From Wyeomyia smithii (Eukaryota > Arthropoda > Insecta > Diptera > Culicidae), in the NCBI RefSeq assembly GCF_029784165.1, contig NC_073696.1, positions 237,754,892-237,818,891 of the forward strand: a stretch of DNA of 64,000 bases, in the 5' to 3' direction. Below, piece by piece: positions 1-10,264 of this stretch. Position numbers and translations under genes: made by a program. Each line of letters opens with the position of its first letter. Position 1 is the stretch's first letter. Under the pieces are notes generated by a model. That model saw only the letters and a list, made by a program, of their open reading frames with translations, was not told the origin of the DNA and made no database searches.

Positions 1-1529
1 ATATTGCTGTTGTGTCGTGCCGTATCAAAAACACATGCAAAACTAGAAAAAAGTCGTTATAGCATTCGACAACTGGGCACAATCGCATTCCAACTCTGTG
101 GGTATGAAATTACAGCCATTCGGATATGACGCATGTATGTACGACTCTGAATGGCACGTACCGGTTTAAATATTTATTGGACATCTTCAAACGACGGGTG
201 GTGGTACTTACCGGGAAAGCTTTTCTGCTTGCGTATGGATAGAGGGAATGCCATTTCTAGTCATACGTGTCGGGGAAGTTTCGGTTTTCGCAAACGATAA
301 TATTTGCCTCCGAAGACTATCATCGGCCCGCACGGATTGTGTCGCATTCTTGTTTGCATTCCCAATTCGGTGAGTTCCGTCGTATGAAGGTATTCGTAAC
401 ATATGGCTTCGATTGTCTGGTACGTGTCAATAACAGAACAACTGTTCGTAGGTCCTTGGACATACGGATTGCATGTTGGCCATCGTTCTGTTCAGTTTCG
501 TTGAAGAAGTTTTTGTGCTAGTAATAAATTCTAATCCACACGTGAAACAACTGTAATTGGATCAGCATTGCGAAATTCAAACATTGTTCAACATGGTTTC
601 TAATCCGTCTTCCACAACAATGCCAAACTCTTACAAGTAGAAAATAACTTTGATGTTTCTAAACAAGGGATTCCATTTAGAAGGCGACCTTTGGGCGATA
701 ACCCAGCTGGTGCCTCCTTGGAAAGATAACGTATACCTTTTTTGCCTCGACTATGTTAGGCAATTTTCAGCACGTTTTCCGAAAACTTATTTCCATTACC
801 GACCGATATTATGTTATACATTCATGTAGCGTATGAGTGGGAACCGCGTGTGCAGTCTCGCATGGTAGCAACAGCAACAATAACAACGCAACCGTCGTCA
901 TTGGTGAAAAGTTTTAATGAATTTTCATAAATTCTCCAGCGGCAGTTTTCCATTCAACTCGTCTGTGCCGGTGTGGGAAGCAGGTGCCGACGCCAACGCC
1001 GATGGTTCCGTTATCGCACCACGCTGTGATTCGTAACTAGTGTAACTCAAGAAACAAGGCTGGCCCCAGAGGTGACACTGGGGGGAGTGGGTGCACCGTA
1101 TGAAACACCGGCAGCAATCGGCAAAATTTACATCTGTTTGCTAAATTGAACTCAGTGCTGAGTTTCCTAACTCGGTTATTTGATTGTGGATTCAAAGATT
1201 GTTGATAGGACCGTGTTGTTTGTGCAATATTTTGTTATGATTGTTAGCTATACAAAATTTTCAGATGAACTTTTTTAGCGTAGGGTAATATATTAAGAGT
1301 GGACCGTTTCGAAAACGTAACCTAAATAAATTTTTCACACACAAGATTAGTCCATTTGTTCGTAAAATAACAATCAGTATACCGTTTTTTATCCACAAAC
1401 ACCTGCATTAGGGTTGCAGTGGAAATGGTTGTCACCGATCATGCAGATTTTGTTCATTGAGCTAATAAAATGATCTGTGTAGAACTTCAGCTCAATCGGC
1501 ATAATTTAGAGGTGCCTCAAATCATAGAA
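1..1529. other. No gene seen; single-copy-looking DNA
   Basis: Only short open frames occur here and none resembles a known protein. The stretch around 840-1130 is less AT-rich than its surroundings and contains CAA/CAG-type runs, which would fit host intron or intergenic sequence. I see no transposon termini, splice-bounded exon or RNA gene. Confidence 0.4.
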
Positions 1530-1533
1530 AGTT

Positions 1534-1706
1534 TTGAAGTTTTGACCCGCGAAATGGACATTCCTAATAAAAAACCTAGTTAAAAATGCTTAATAAACAT
1601 TGAAATGATTCACCAATCCACATGTAAATCATGTGGTTTTGTGAATTAAACATTAAACATTATTTTCTATTAGGAATGTTAATTTTCGAGGGTCAAAATA
1701 CTAAAA
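1534..1706. repeat. Short inverted-repeat element (MITE-like)
   Basis: The left arm at about 1534-1570 (TTTTGACCCGCGAAATGGAC and on) is complementary, with mismatches, to the right arm at about 1661-1704 (ending CGAGGGTCAAAATACTA). The arms are roughly 40 bp. A small palindrome (CCACATG / CATGTGG) lies near the centre at 1618-1637. This is the structure of a small non-autonomous element. Its family and exact ends are not determined. The remaining sequence up to 1849 shows nothing else. Confidence 0.5.
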
Positions 1707-1849
1707 ATTTTAAGCTGTTGTTTTAGATGTTATCATGTTTTGTTTGAAATGAATTGTTTTAAATGCACAATTAAGTTCTCGCTACTTGTCAATAGATGGC
1801 ATCAGTGCTAGTCGATTATAAGACATACCTATCTAAAACAAGATGTATC

Positions 1850-2164
1850 TGTTGAATCGACATACCAAATAATAATATGTAACACCTTTTAGTTTTGTCA
1901 GATTCCAAAAGTAAGCTATTCCATTTAATCTAGTATCTAATATCTAAATATCATACATGATCCGTTAGCGATTGCTTATGTGAAACACAATATCATTGTT
2001 CCGATTCCAACCACGCATCTCTGTACATGCATATACAGCGCGCAACTCGGCTATACATTTTGTCATTCTATTTTCGAGTCCTGCCAGCTTCATTAGTGTG
2101 GTTCACAAATATTAGGGTGGTTCAAAAAGTTATAATTATCCTAAAAGAAATTGATAATTCAACA
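1850..2164 (-). repeat. Copia 3' LTR
   Basis: This 315-bp block begins TGTTGAATC and ends GATTCAACA-like (TGATAATTCAACA), giving TG...CA ends with an inverted TGTTGAAT/ATTCAACA terminus. Its first ~85 bp match 8869-8953 apart from small differences. It is immediately followed, in element sense preceded, by a polypurine tract. Confidence 0.9.
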
Positions 2165-2173
2165 CTCCCCCTC
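2165..2173 (-). other. Copia polypurine tract
   Basis: On the minus strand the nine bases directly before the 3' LTR read GAGGGGGAG. This is the expected plus-strand DNA priming site of an LTR retrotransposon. Confidence 0.85.
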
Positions 2174-2214
2174 AATTTCGTAATTGCAGGCTCGCAGTCA
2201 TCCTCTCGAACGTA

Positions 2215-2983
2215 GGCCTTGGTAATGGCTTGGTGAGAATGACCTTCACTCCTAATGTACTGGATCTTCATCTTCTTGGACTGGATTATCTCTCGAACTT
2301 ACATATATTTTATGTCGATATGCTTCGTTCGCTGATGCTCCTTTAGCTCTCCAGCAATCCGAATACAAGGAATGTTATCCTCAAAAATCGTGAAAGGATT
2401 CAATTCCTATCTCACGTATTAAACTTGATAACCAAATTCCTTCTTTTGTCCCATTACATAGGGAAATCAGTTCAGCCTCTGTTAAAGAAAGACTCGCTGT
2501 AGGTTGTCTCTTCGTCGACCATGAAACCAGATTTCCAAAAACTAAGAAAAAATTTTCAGAATTCGATCTTCTATCTTCATAATTATTTCCATAGTCGGCA
2601 ACTGCATATCCTTCCAATGCTCTTGCCTTATCATGATAACTATAGAAAAGATATAGATCCTTTGAACCTTGCAAATATCGAAGAATTCTCTTCAATCCAT
2701 ACCAGTGCTCCTCTGATGCACAACTTTGGAACTTGCTCAGGATACTCACAGCTGCGCTGATATCAGGACGAGACAGTGATGCTAAATACTGCAAACACCC
2801 CAACAAAGCTTTATACGACTCCTCCGTTCTATTGCTTTCTGATGCTTCCCATTTTACATTTGCATCCATAGGTGTTGCAAATGGCTTGCAATCATGCATA
2901 CCAAATCGAAGTAGAACTTTATCAACATAATCCTTTTGAGAAATCTTTATTTCTTGTTTCTCTAAGCTTCTGTCGATTTCTAA
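2215..2983 (-). pseudogene. pol: Copia reverse transcriptase end and RNase H
   Basis: This is the C-terminal part of the copia polyprotein. The long open frame 2381-2983 starts inside the reverse transcriptase (LEIDRSLEKQEIKISQKDYV region), passes through the connection segment (GCLQYLASLSRPDI, LKRILRYLQGS) and enters RNase H (SWSTKRQPTASLSLTEAELI, which carries the conserved acidic residue of the TEAE motif). A frameshift near 2381 moves the reading frame; FEDNIPCIRIAGELKEH and TKHIDIKY, typical of the end of copia RNase H, are then visible between about 2390 and 2300, broken by a stop. The fragment is non-functional. The upstream part of the reverse transcriptase lies beyond the insertion, from 5757. 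Confidence 0.92.
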
Positions 2984-3005
2984 TCTAAACATATAAAAAT
3001 GCAGC

Positions 3006-3040
<35 letters not shown>
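3006..3040 (+). repeat. (CTGT)n microsatellite in the Helitron
   Basis: About nine tandem CTGT tetranucleotides lie close to the Helitron 5' end. The related copy near 57860 has only two or three, so the tract has expanded here. Confidence 0.9.
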
Positions 3041-3119
3041 GATTCATATAGGCTTGGAAACTACCTAACCGATCGGCGTAAAATTTTGTATATAGGGGTT
3101 TTAGGGGCCGGGAAAGGAG

Positions 3120-3645
3120 ACTAAGATAGTTCGAGACCCCTCCCCCTTCTGCAAGGGAGGGGTCCCATACAAATTAAAAACAAATTTCTGCACATCTCGA
3201 AAACTAACCAAGCAAATGGAACCAAATTTGGCATGTGGATGTTTTTTGGAGTAACAAATATGTCCATGTTAATTCGACACCCTTCCCTCTCCTGGATGGG
3301 AGGGGTCCCATACGAGTGAAACGCAAATTTCTGCACATCTCGAGAACTAACCAAGTAAATGGAACCAAATTTGGCATGTGGATGTTTTAGGAGTAATAAA
3401 TATGTCCATGTTGGTTCGACACCCTTTCCTCTTCTGGAAGGGAGGGGTCCCATACAAATGAAACACAAACTTCTGCACATCTCGAAAACTAACCAAGCAA
3501 ATTAAACCAAATTTGGCAGGTGATTGTTTTTAGGGGTAACAAATATAATGGTTTGACACCCCTCTCTCTTCTATAAGGGAGGGGTCCCATACAAATGAAA
3601 CTCAAATTACCAATCAAGCAAACTCAAATTAACCAATCAAGCAAA
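3120..3645 (+). repeat. Helitron tandem repeat A (~140-bp unit)
   Basis: About four tandem units contain GGGAGGGGTCCCATACAAAT, TTCTGCACATCTCGAAAACT and AACCAAATTTGGCATGTGG. Successive unit starts are near 3121, 3270, 3425 and 3560. The open frames that cross them are a by-product of the repetition and are not genes. Confidence 0.85.
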
Positions 3646-3689
3646 TATAACCAACTTTAGCAGGTGAATGTTATTAGGTGTAACAAACA

Positions 3690-5560
3690 TGTCAATAATG
3701 TTTCGACACCCTTCCTTCTTCTGGCATGTCTCCAAATACCATTTCGAAATCCAAGATGGTGACTTCCCGTTTCTGAAAAATAGCGGCAAATGACCTTATA
3801 CCACCAAACATGGGTATTTCCGGAATTGTTATGGTGCACTGAAGCCACAAATCGACCGCAGACAACATTTCGAATTGTAAGATGGCGACTTCCGGTGTCT
3901 GGAAAACAGCCGAAAATGACCAAATAACACCCAATATGAGTGTTTCTTCAACCAGATTGACGCTCAGAGGCCAAAAATTGTCTCCTAATGCCAATGTGAA
4001 ATCCAAGATGGCGACTTCCGGTTTCTGAAAATCAGCGGCAAATGACCAAATACCACCCAATATGGGTATTTCTGGGATTGTTATGATACACTGAAGCCAC
4101 AAATCGACCTCAAACAACAATTTGAATTGTAAGATGGCGAAAATGACCAAATACCACCCAATATAAATGTTTCTTCAACTAGATTGACGCCAAGAGGCCA
4201 AAAATTGTCTCCTAATGACATTCTGAAATCCAAGATGGCGACTTCTGGTTTCTGAAAAACAGCGGCAAATGACCAAATACCACCCAATATGGGTATTTCC
4301 GAGATTGTTATGATGCACTGAAGCCACAAATCGACCTCAGACAACATTTCGAATTGTAAGATGGTAACTTCCGGTGTCTGGAAAACAGCCGAAAATGATC
4401 AAATACCACTCAATAAGAGCGTTTCTTTAATCAGATTGACGCACGGAGCCATTTTGGAATCCAAGATGGCAACTTTCGGTTTCCGAAAAACAGCGGCAAA
4501 TGACCAAATACCACCTAATATGGGTATTTCCGGAACTGTTATGACGCACTGAAGCCAAAAATCGACCTGTCCAGCGTTACGTAACTTTAGGGGGAGGGGG
4601 GGAGTCATATCTAACGTCACTTATCGTTACATAGGTTTTTAGCGTTACGTAATTTGTGTTCGACGCCATATAGGTATTTCCGGGATTGTTTTGATGCACT
4701 GAAGCCAAAATACGACCTCAGACAATATTTTGGATTGTAAGATGGCGACTTCCGGTGTCTGAAAAACAGCCTAAAATGATCAAATACCACTCAATATGAG
4801 CGTTTCTTTAACCAGATTGACGCACGGAGGGCCGAAATTGTTTTGAAATCCAAGATGGCGACTTTCGGTGTCCGTAAAACAGCCTAAAGTGACCAAATTC
4901 CAGTATCTCTGGAACGAGAATTAAGCTGAAAATTGACCTCAGACACCATTATGGATTGTAAGATGGCAACTTCCGGTTTCTAGAAAACAACCAAAAATGG
5001 CCGATTTCCATACAAAATGAGTATCTTCGGAACCAGAATGATACACAGGAGCTAGAATCGATCACACCAACCATTTTGAATTCGAAGATGGTGACATCCG
5101 GTTTCTGGAAAACAGCCGAAAATGACCAAATAACACAAATCAGAATGACGCTCAGGGGCCAGAAGTTGTCTACAAATGCCTTTTTAAATCCTATGCCTTA
5201 AATAGACGGAGTCAAGGCGGTCCAAAATGTGTTTAGCGTAGACACACTCCATCGACGTGCACCATGGCGTCGTTGTCCAACGATAACCAGAACACGTTGA
5301 CGACCAAGATGCCGACTTACGGTTCCGAATCACCGGATCCAGAATGATGCAAGGAGCAATAAATTGATCTTAGACAACAGTTTGAATTGAAAAATGGCAA
5401 CTTCTGGAAAACATCCGCAAATAACCGAATACTACTACATATGGATAAGTCCGTAATCGAAATGATGTAAAGAAGCCAAGCATTGACCCTGGACACCATT
5501 TTGAATCAGAAGATAACCACTTTCAGTTTCTGGAAAACAACGAAAATAACTGAAATGCAC
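3690..5560 (+). repeat. Helitron tandem repeat B (AAGATGGCGACTTCCGG units)
   Basis: An irregular tandem array is built on AATCCAAGATGGCGACTTCC, GGTTTCTGAAAAACAGC, AAATGACCAAATACCACCC and ATTGTTATGATGCACTGAAG. At least ten half-units can be recognised, decaying toward the right end. The array is interrupted at 4575-4675 by an unrelated GTTACGT-rich stretch and at 5191-5305 by copia sequence. No coding function is supported. Confidence 0.85.
5191..5305 (-). repeat. Exact copy of a copia gag fragment inside the Helitron
   Basis: By eye, these 115 bases are identical to 8232-8346, part of the gag region of the surrounding copia element, in the same orientation. The fragment interrupts a repeat-B unit (...AAATC | fragment | AAGATG...), with a shared C or CC at the joins. 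It has no terminal inverted repeats and no target duplication, so it does not look like an independent mobile element. Confidence 0.9.
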
Positions 5561-5756
5561 CCAATATAATAGAGGTCATGTACAAAAGAATAGAGGTCAT
5601 GTACAAAAGCCAAAAGTTGAGGATGTTGCCATTCCGATAAAACCAATTATTTTTAAACGATATACTCCAATCGCAAGGAATCAATAAATTTGAAATGTTT
5701 AAAATTATTAAATTAAACACTAAAATAGGCGGGACGAAGTTTGCCGGGTCAGCTAG

Positions 5757-6707
5757 TCTCAAATAAATTTTGACTTCTCCTAAATCTTTCCTTTCAAATC
5801 TCTTCGATAACTCTTGCTTTATCCAATTGACTCTAGCAATATCATCAGAAACAATAGGGATGTCATCCACATAAAGTACAACACACAATATGAAATCTTT
5901 AAGTATGTAAACACAGAAATCGCTAGACAGCTTAGAAAACCCCAGCTTTGTCATGACTTCGTCAAAGCATAGGTTCCAGCTTCTTCCAGCCTGTTTTAAT
6001 CCATACAGGCTCCTATTCAAACGACAAAGTGGACTATTCCCATCTTCATCACATGGCAATTTCATGTAAACTTCTTCTTCTAAATTCCCATTGAGAAAAA
6101 TTGTCTTAACATCCATCTGATGTACCAGAATATTTCTCACAACGGCTATAGAGAGAATAGTTATAATGGTTGTTATCTTTGCTACAGGTGCAAAGGTTTC
6201 TTGGCAATCAAAACCATACCTTTGAGAGCAACCTTTAGCAACTAACCTTGCCTTGTATCGTCTTGTGGATTCTCCATCTTTGATTCCAAATACCCACATG
6301 GAATTTATTGGTCTATAACCGGTTGGAATACTAGTTACCAAACTCCATGTATTATTCTCTTCTAGTGCTGTCAATTCTTCCTGAATTGTAGCTTTTCATT
6401 TAGGCCAGTCATCTCTTTTCATTAATTCAGGGATAGTTTGGGGTATATCTTCAATAAAACTTACAGCTGAGAATGCACTATTTACATTGTCAGACCTTAA
6501 CTCTTGTTGTAACTGTTTTTCTTGAATCCTCTTACTACGACGTACGATCGGTTCTGAATTTCCCGCATCGTCGTCTCATACTTCATGCTTGGATTCAACT
6601 TCGCCACCTTCTTCGCTAGCGTCTGAAACATCAGCCGATTCATCTAAATCATTAACTGAACTAGTATCCGAAACCTTAGATTCCTTTACACCTGAAGGTG
6701 CGAAATT
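5757..6707 (-). pseudogene. pol: Copia pol: linker and N-terminal reverse transcriptase
   Basis: This continues the integrase frame downstream (same frame modulo three), with in-frame stops near 6708, 6577 and 6395. The reverse transcriptase part shows NTWSLV, the RYKARLVAKG fingers motif, the catalytic HQMDVKTIFLNG (usually HQMDVKTAFLNG in this family), SLYGLKQAGRSW and the active-site YVDD at about 5860. It stops abruptly at 5757, where the Helitron end joins; the remainder of the domain resumes at 2983. The acidic region between 6400 and 6700 is the usual integrase-RT spacer. The copy is dead because of the stops and the split. Confidence 0.93.
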
Positions 6708-7637
6708 CTAGTATAGGTCTTCAACCTCGCTACCAGAATCTTGCGTATCCCGAAAAACAGATAGGCTTTCATCGAAAACCACATCTCTTGAGATGATTAT
6801 CCTTCCAGACTCTTCATCCCAAAGTCGATATCCATTCTTGGCATACCCGACAAAAGTCAATCTTCTACTTCTGTCGTCCAACTTCTTACGTCTTTCTTTT
6901 GGTACCTGCCCATAGGCTAAGCATCCAAAGATTCGTAAACAACTCAGTTTTGGTTTTGTACCAAACCACATCTCAAAAGGTTTCTTCAACTCCTTTAATT
7001 TTCGTGTAGGGGACCGATTGGTCACATATGCAGACACAAAAACTGCTTCGCCCCACAATTTCTTGGGTACATTGTTTTCATTGAACATTGCTCTCATTTT
7101 ATCTAAAAGAGTGCGATTCATTCTCTCTTTCACCCCATTTTGTTGTGGAGTATATGGACAGGTTGGAATCATTTGAATTCCTCTCCTGACACAGAATTTC
7201 TGGAATTTATTCCCATAATATTCTCCACCATTATCTGAAACAAATTTTGAGATTTGGGAATTAAAGTAAGTCGAAACCATAGCTACATAGTCCCCAAACT
7301 TTCCCAGCACCTTATACTTGTGGCGTATCAGATACACTACGACAAAATGCGTGAAACCATCAATGAAAACAACAAAGTATCTACATCCGTCATATGTTTC
7401 ATCACTCATTGGGCCACATACATCAGAATGTATGATTTCTAATGGTCTGGTTGATCGGACACTATTGCTTTTAAATTGTGTTCTTGTGTGTTTGCCAACA
7501 ACACAAGAATGGCATAAACTCTGCTTCCCCTGAATATGTGATTGTTTTCCTACGTGCAAACCATCAATCATTCGCTGAGAACACAGTTTTGCTATGTTTT
7601 TATAGCTCAAATGCCCTAGTCTCTTGTGCCACAGCAA
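6708..7637 (-). pseudogene. pol: Copia GAG-pre-integrase and integrase
   Basis: This 309-residue open frame carries the pre-integrase zinc-binding pattern (WHKRLGHLS near residue 3, then CHSCVVGKH near residue 43, the HHCC arrangement). It also has the three integrase catalytic acidic sites: D in IHSDVCGPM (about residue 72), D in SDNGGEYYG (about 135) and E in KERMNRTLL (about 171). FGTKPKLSCLRIFGCLAYG and VGYAKNGYRLWD are the usual copia C-terminal motifs. This is the best preserved domain of the element, but it ends at a premature stop and is not in frame with the protease before it. Confidence 0.95.
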
Positions 7638-7977
7638 TACCTTTTAATTTCACTACTCCCCTCTTCTTACCTACTAGCACTTCACCGTCTTTGGCTGTTG
7701 ATATCACAACAGGGTCCATAGACCAGCAGTTCTTCATGACCTCATCGTCACCAACCATGTGATCGCTAGCCCCCGAATCGACTATCAGGGGGATCACCTT
7801 GCTGGTCGACGTTACCGGCTCCGCGACCCGTTTGGGTCTAACGACCAGTCCGCGCTCAGCCAAAAACTTTTCTCGTCGATATCCAGCTGGGACAATTCTC
7901 TTCACTGGACTCGACGAGCTGGTTGTTGCCCGGTCGCGTTCTGATGGGACTTTTTCCATTTCAGTTACGCTCACCAA
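7600..7977 (-). pseudogene. pol: Copia aspartic protease
   Basis: A 125-residue open frame has the active-site triplet in VDSGASDHM at about residue 68, preceded by the basic KRIVPAGYRREKFLAE region. The frame differs from the integrase frame and overlaps it by 38 bases, so a frameshift has separated the two. DSGASDH is the standard copia protease signature. No CCHC zinc knuckle is visible upstream, consistent with a degraded end of gag. Confidence 0.9.
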
Positions 7978-8631
7978 AGCAACATTTGCAGAACCCCTGT
8001 TCAGCCAGATCAGCCTGACGCATCACGGCGATGGCATCCAGGATAATAGTATGCTTCTCCGGGATGGCGACTAGCAGAGTATTCAACCTCTCGCTTGCCG
8101 AGATGACGTCACATGCTCTCTCTATTTCCTGGACGTACCGCTCGTGAGCCATAAACAGCTCCATGAGAGTACGGTGGCCTGCTGTCCGCAGGTTGTACTA
8201 TTTGCGCCGAATGTGGAACAGCGCAAGATGTCTATGCCTTAAATAGACGGAGTCAAGGCGGTCCAAAATGTGTTTAGCGTAGACACACTCCATCGACGTG
8301 CACCATGGCGTCGTTGTCCAACGATAACCAGAACACGTTGACGACCTTATCGTCCTCTTGTAGCCGCAGCTGGTATTTGGCTGCGTTCAGGGCAGCTTCC
8401 TCCGGTGAGACGTCAATGCGGGCCGCAGTCCTCCATCGGCGGGATCCTGTCTAAGCAGTGTAGAAGGCCCCGCTGCTTCAGGTAATGCGTCACCCGCACC
8501 TTCCAGAAGGGACAATCCTTGTCGACCGCTCCCTTGAAGGTGGGAATCATCCCCAATCGTCCGTCTTCCTTGATAAAGGTAGTAGATGTTGCGCTGGCCA
8601 TTTTCTTCTTCGGGTATTCCACTATTTTCAT
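7961..8631 (-). pseudogene. gag: Copia gag, frameshifted
   Basis: The N-terminal piece (8631-8413) begins MKIVEYPKKK and includes FWKVRVTHYLKQRGLL, the start of a copia gag (UBN2-type) fold. The middle continues in other frames (EEAALNAAKYQLRLQEDD near 8400-8350). A later piece (8164-7961) contains MAHERYVQEIERACD and LNTLLVAIPEKH, matching the later part of gag. At least three frameshifts separate the pieces. Bases 8232-8346 are the source-like copy of the fragment found in the Helitron. Confidence 0.8.
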
Positions 8632-8853
8632 TACAATCTTAGTATCTGAAAATAGATTAATGACTTAACCAGATAACCCTGCGGGTTACTGATGCCTTCC
8701 GGCGAAGACCTCGGTTTAGGTCTTCGCCAAGACCAAAAACAAACAGCACGATCTAATAGTACGAGTACCGCCTAGACTTGCACTCAGTGGTACCTATTAC
8801 CACCTGAGTATCAAGAAAGGACTATGTGACTAGATCTCTAGCGAAACTTTGTT

Positions 8854-8868
8854 CCTGGGCTCATAACC
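8854..8868 (-). other. Copia primer-binding site (initiator tRNA-Met half)
   Basis: Directly after the 5' LTR, on the minus strand, the sequence reads GGTTATGAGCCCAGG. This resembles the complement of the anticodon-loop region of initiator tRNA-Met (GGTTATGGGCCCAG), the internal tRNA fragment used as primer by Drosophila copia, with one mismatch. This supports the copia assignment and the LTR boundary. Confidence 0.85.
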
Positions 8869-8953
8869 TGTTGAATCGACATACCAAATAGGAATAATAC
8901 CTTTTAGTTTTGTCAGATTCCGAAAGTAATTCATTCCATATAATCTAGTATCT
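8869..8953 (-). repeat. Copia 5' LTR remnant
   Basis: These 85 bp match the first 85-90 bp of the 3' LTR (TGTTGAATCGACATACC... to ...ATCTAGTATCT), with small indels. Beyond 8953 the similarity stops, so the upstream (U3/R) part of the 5' LTR is missing. Confidence 0.88.
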
Positions 8954-9694
8954 TACACTTCCTCCACAATTATGGATCTCCCACAATTACGGATCACTTT
9001 TGTGTGTCTTGCTATTTAACTCAGTTAAACTAACGGTTCTAAGGCATGTAACATTTTCGCAGTAAAATATGCCATATTTGCTAGCTTTGAACACAGAAAA
9101 CATCGTTATTATTCCTAGATTGATGTGTTTTTATAGGCGTGAAATACTTTCTTCCAGAATCTATCAAAATATTTGTCGTTATTCTCAATCAGCGTAAGTA
9201 GCACGCTCATCATTCATAAGGTTCATATGTCTTATAATCGCTAATTCTCGTGCAAAAAATAACTCATACACAAAGATCAAGGTAAGTTCTTAAACTAGTT
9301 ATTTTCTAAGTGATCCATAATAGGGATCGAGACAAGATAGTTCTCTATTAATATGGATCACTCCGATTCAAATGTGATTTTCACCAATTAAAACACCCTC
9401 TCAACTTCTATTGAGCTCTAAACGGAAGCTAAACAGTGCTGAGCCTTTGGAAAATATTCTTTCCCAGGCACGAGGGACAGGAAAGCTATGTAAAGCGGGA
9501 AACTGTTACGATGTACCGTATACAATGGTTCATTGCTACCTTCGGGAGCGACAGACCTGGACTCTCATCTAACTGCAACCTTCAAATACACATAAAATGT
9601 GGCCAGGCCATGCGGGATCTTTAATACGATTTGTAATATGTTATTTCTTCAAATTACATAATTTGAATAAGGTTTATTAAATAAAACTGTTGGA
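8954..9694. other. No gene seen
   Basis: AT-rich sequence with several TATGGATC/GATCCATA motifs at 8982-9362 and no supported gene. A 14-bp match, in reverse complement, joins 9228-9241 to about 1814-1827; it is too short to interpret. Confidence 0.4.
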
Positions 9695-10140
9695 GTAGAT
9701 CTTACGCTTCAGATTTGCCAAGAAATCCTCAATGGGACGCAACTTGGGAACGTTGGGTGAGTTCGCCAACTTGGGTACCACATCGATATTCAGTCGCTCC
9801 ATCTCTTCCGCTTCGGCCGGCGCCCGTTCACGGCCAGTCCGCAGTGAAAGGAGAGCGGCTTAACATCCCCTTCTCGCTGATTGTCAGCCACAGAAGCACC
9901 TTCTTGAGGAACTTGGTGTGTGAAATGAACTTCAACTCGGTGCTCACTTTCTTCGTGGGGGAAGTAAAATACGAGGTGCCCTGCCAGTCGTTGCCATCCA
10001 GAACAAGGCAGGTTACGTCGTCCATGAACGTCGTCCGGTGTCCACGAACTGCCGCACGATGTCCATTTTCGACGCGACGGGGTACCGTTCTTTGAACGCG
10101 TACACTTCTGAACGGAGTAGCTTAACTGTTTCCGTCATCA
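9695..10140 (-). pseudogene. Tc1/mariner-superfamily transposase relic
   Basis: Read on the minus strand, an N-terminal helix-turn-helix piece (FKERYPVASKMDIVRQFVD, about 10090-10030) is joined directly to a catalytic-domain piece. The latter shows MDDVTCLVLDGNDWQGTSYF (with the first catalytic Asp region), FLKKVLLWLTISEKGMLSRS and, after a frameshift, VPKLANSPNVPKLRPIEDFL, which carries the third acidic residue (E of RPIE). The middle of the gene, including the rest of the DNA-binding region and the second Asp segment, is missing. The order and motifs fit an IS630-Tc1-mariner transposase; the subfamily is not determined. No terminal inverted repeats were recognised around it. Confidence 0.75.
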
Positions 10141-10264
10141 CGGTTATAGTTCGATTGATAGAGCTGTCAAGTTTTTTCTGATGACTCATGGGCTACTATG
10201 ATTATGCTGCACTGGTAGTTTCGTCAGCATGTCTACTGAATATAAAATTTGGCTATACCGTGCT

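Larger units (their letters stand above)
2984..5756 (+). mobile_element. Non-autonomous Helitron-like element
   Basis: A 2773-bp block inserted in the copia reverse transcriptase. It starts with TC (2984-2985: TCTAAACATATAAAAATG) and ends with CTAG (5753-5756), after the GC-rich stretch GGGACGAAGTTTGCCGGGTC. Host sequence is A on the left and T on the right, with no target duplication. These are the hallmarks of Helitrons (5' TC, 3' CTRR, insertion between A and T). The copia frame on both sides is the same when the block is ignored. The block carries no Rep/helicase gene; it is filled with noncoding tandem repeats and a CTGT microsatellite (about 3006-3040). A diverged copy of its 5' part lies at 57845-58160. 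Confidence 0.85.
1850..8953 (-). mobile_element. Ty1/copia LTR retrotransposon, decayed and interrupted
   Basis: A minus-strand element with a complete 3' LTR (1850-2164), a polypurine tract, pol in copia order (protease, integrase, reverse transcriptase, RNase H), gag, a primer-binding site and a 5' LTR remnant (8869-8953). Integrase lying before reverse transcriptase defines the copia order. The reverse transcriptase is split by a Helitron-like insertion at 2984-5756; if that block is ignored, the reading frame on both sides is the same. In-frame stops (near 6708, 6577 and 6395) and frameshifts in gag, at the protease-integrase junction and in the RNase H show that the copy is dead. Removing the insertion leaves an internal region of about 3.9 kb, typical of copia elements. 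A possible target duplication (GTATC, 1845-1849) cannot be checked because the 5' LTR is truncated. Confidence 0.95.

Noticed and set aside
3120..3645. CRISPR-like array
   Set aside because: Units are ~140-bp tandem repeats without short repeats separated by unique spacers, in a eukaryotic transposon.
3121..4620. Open frames with internally repeated protein sequence
   Set aside because: They follow the Helitron tandem repeats; frames differ between units and carry no domain.
9228..9241. 14-bp inverted match to 1814-1827 as an outer inverted repeat around copia
   Set aside because: Too short, and the flanking bases do not extend the match.
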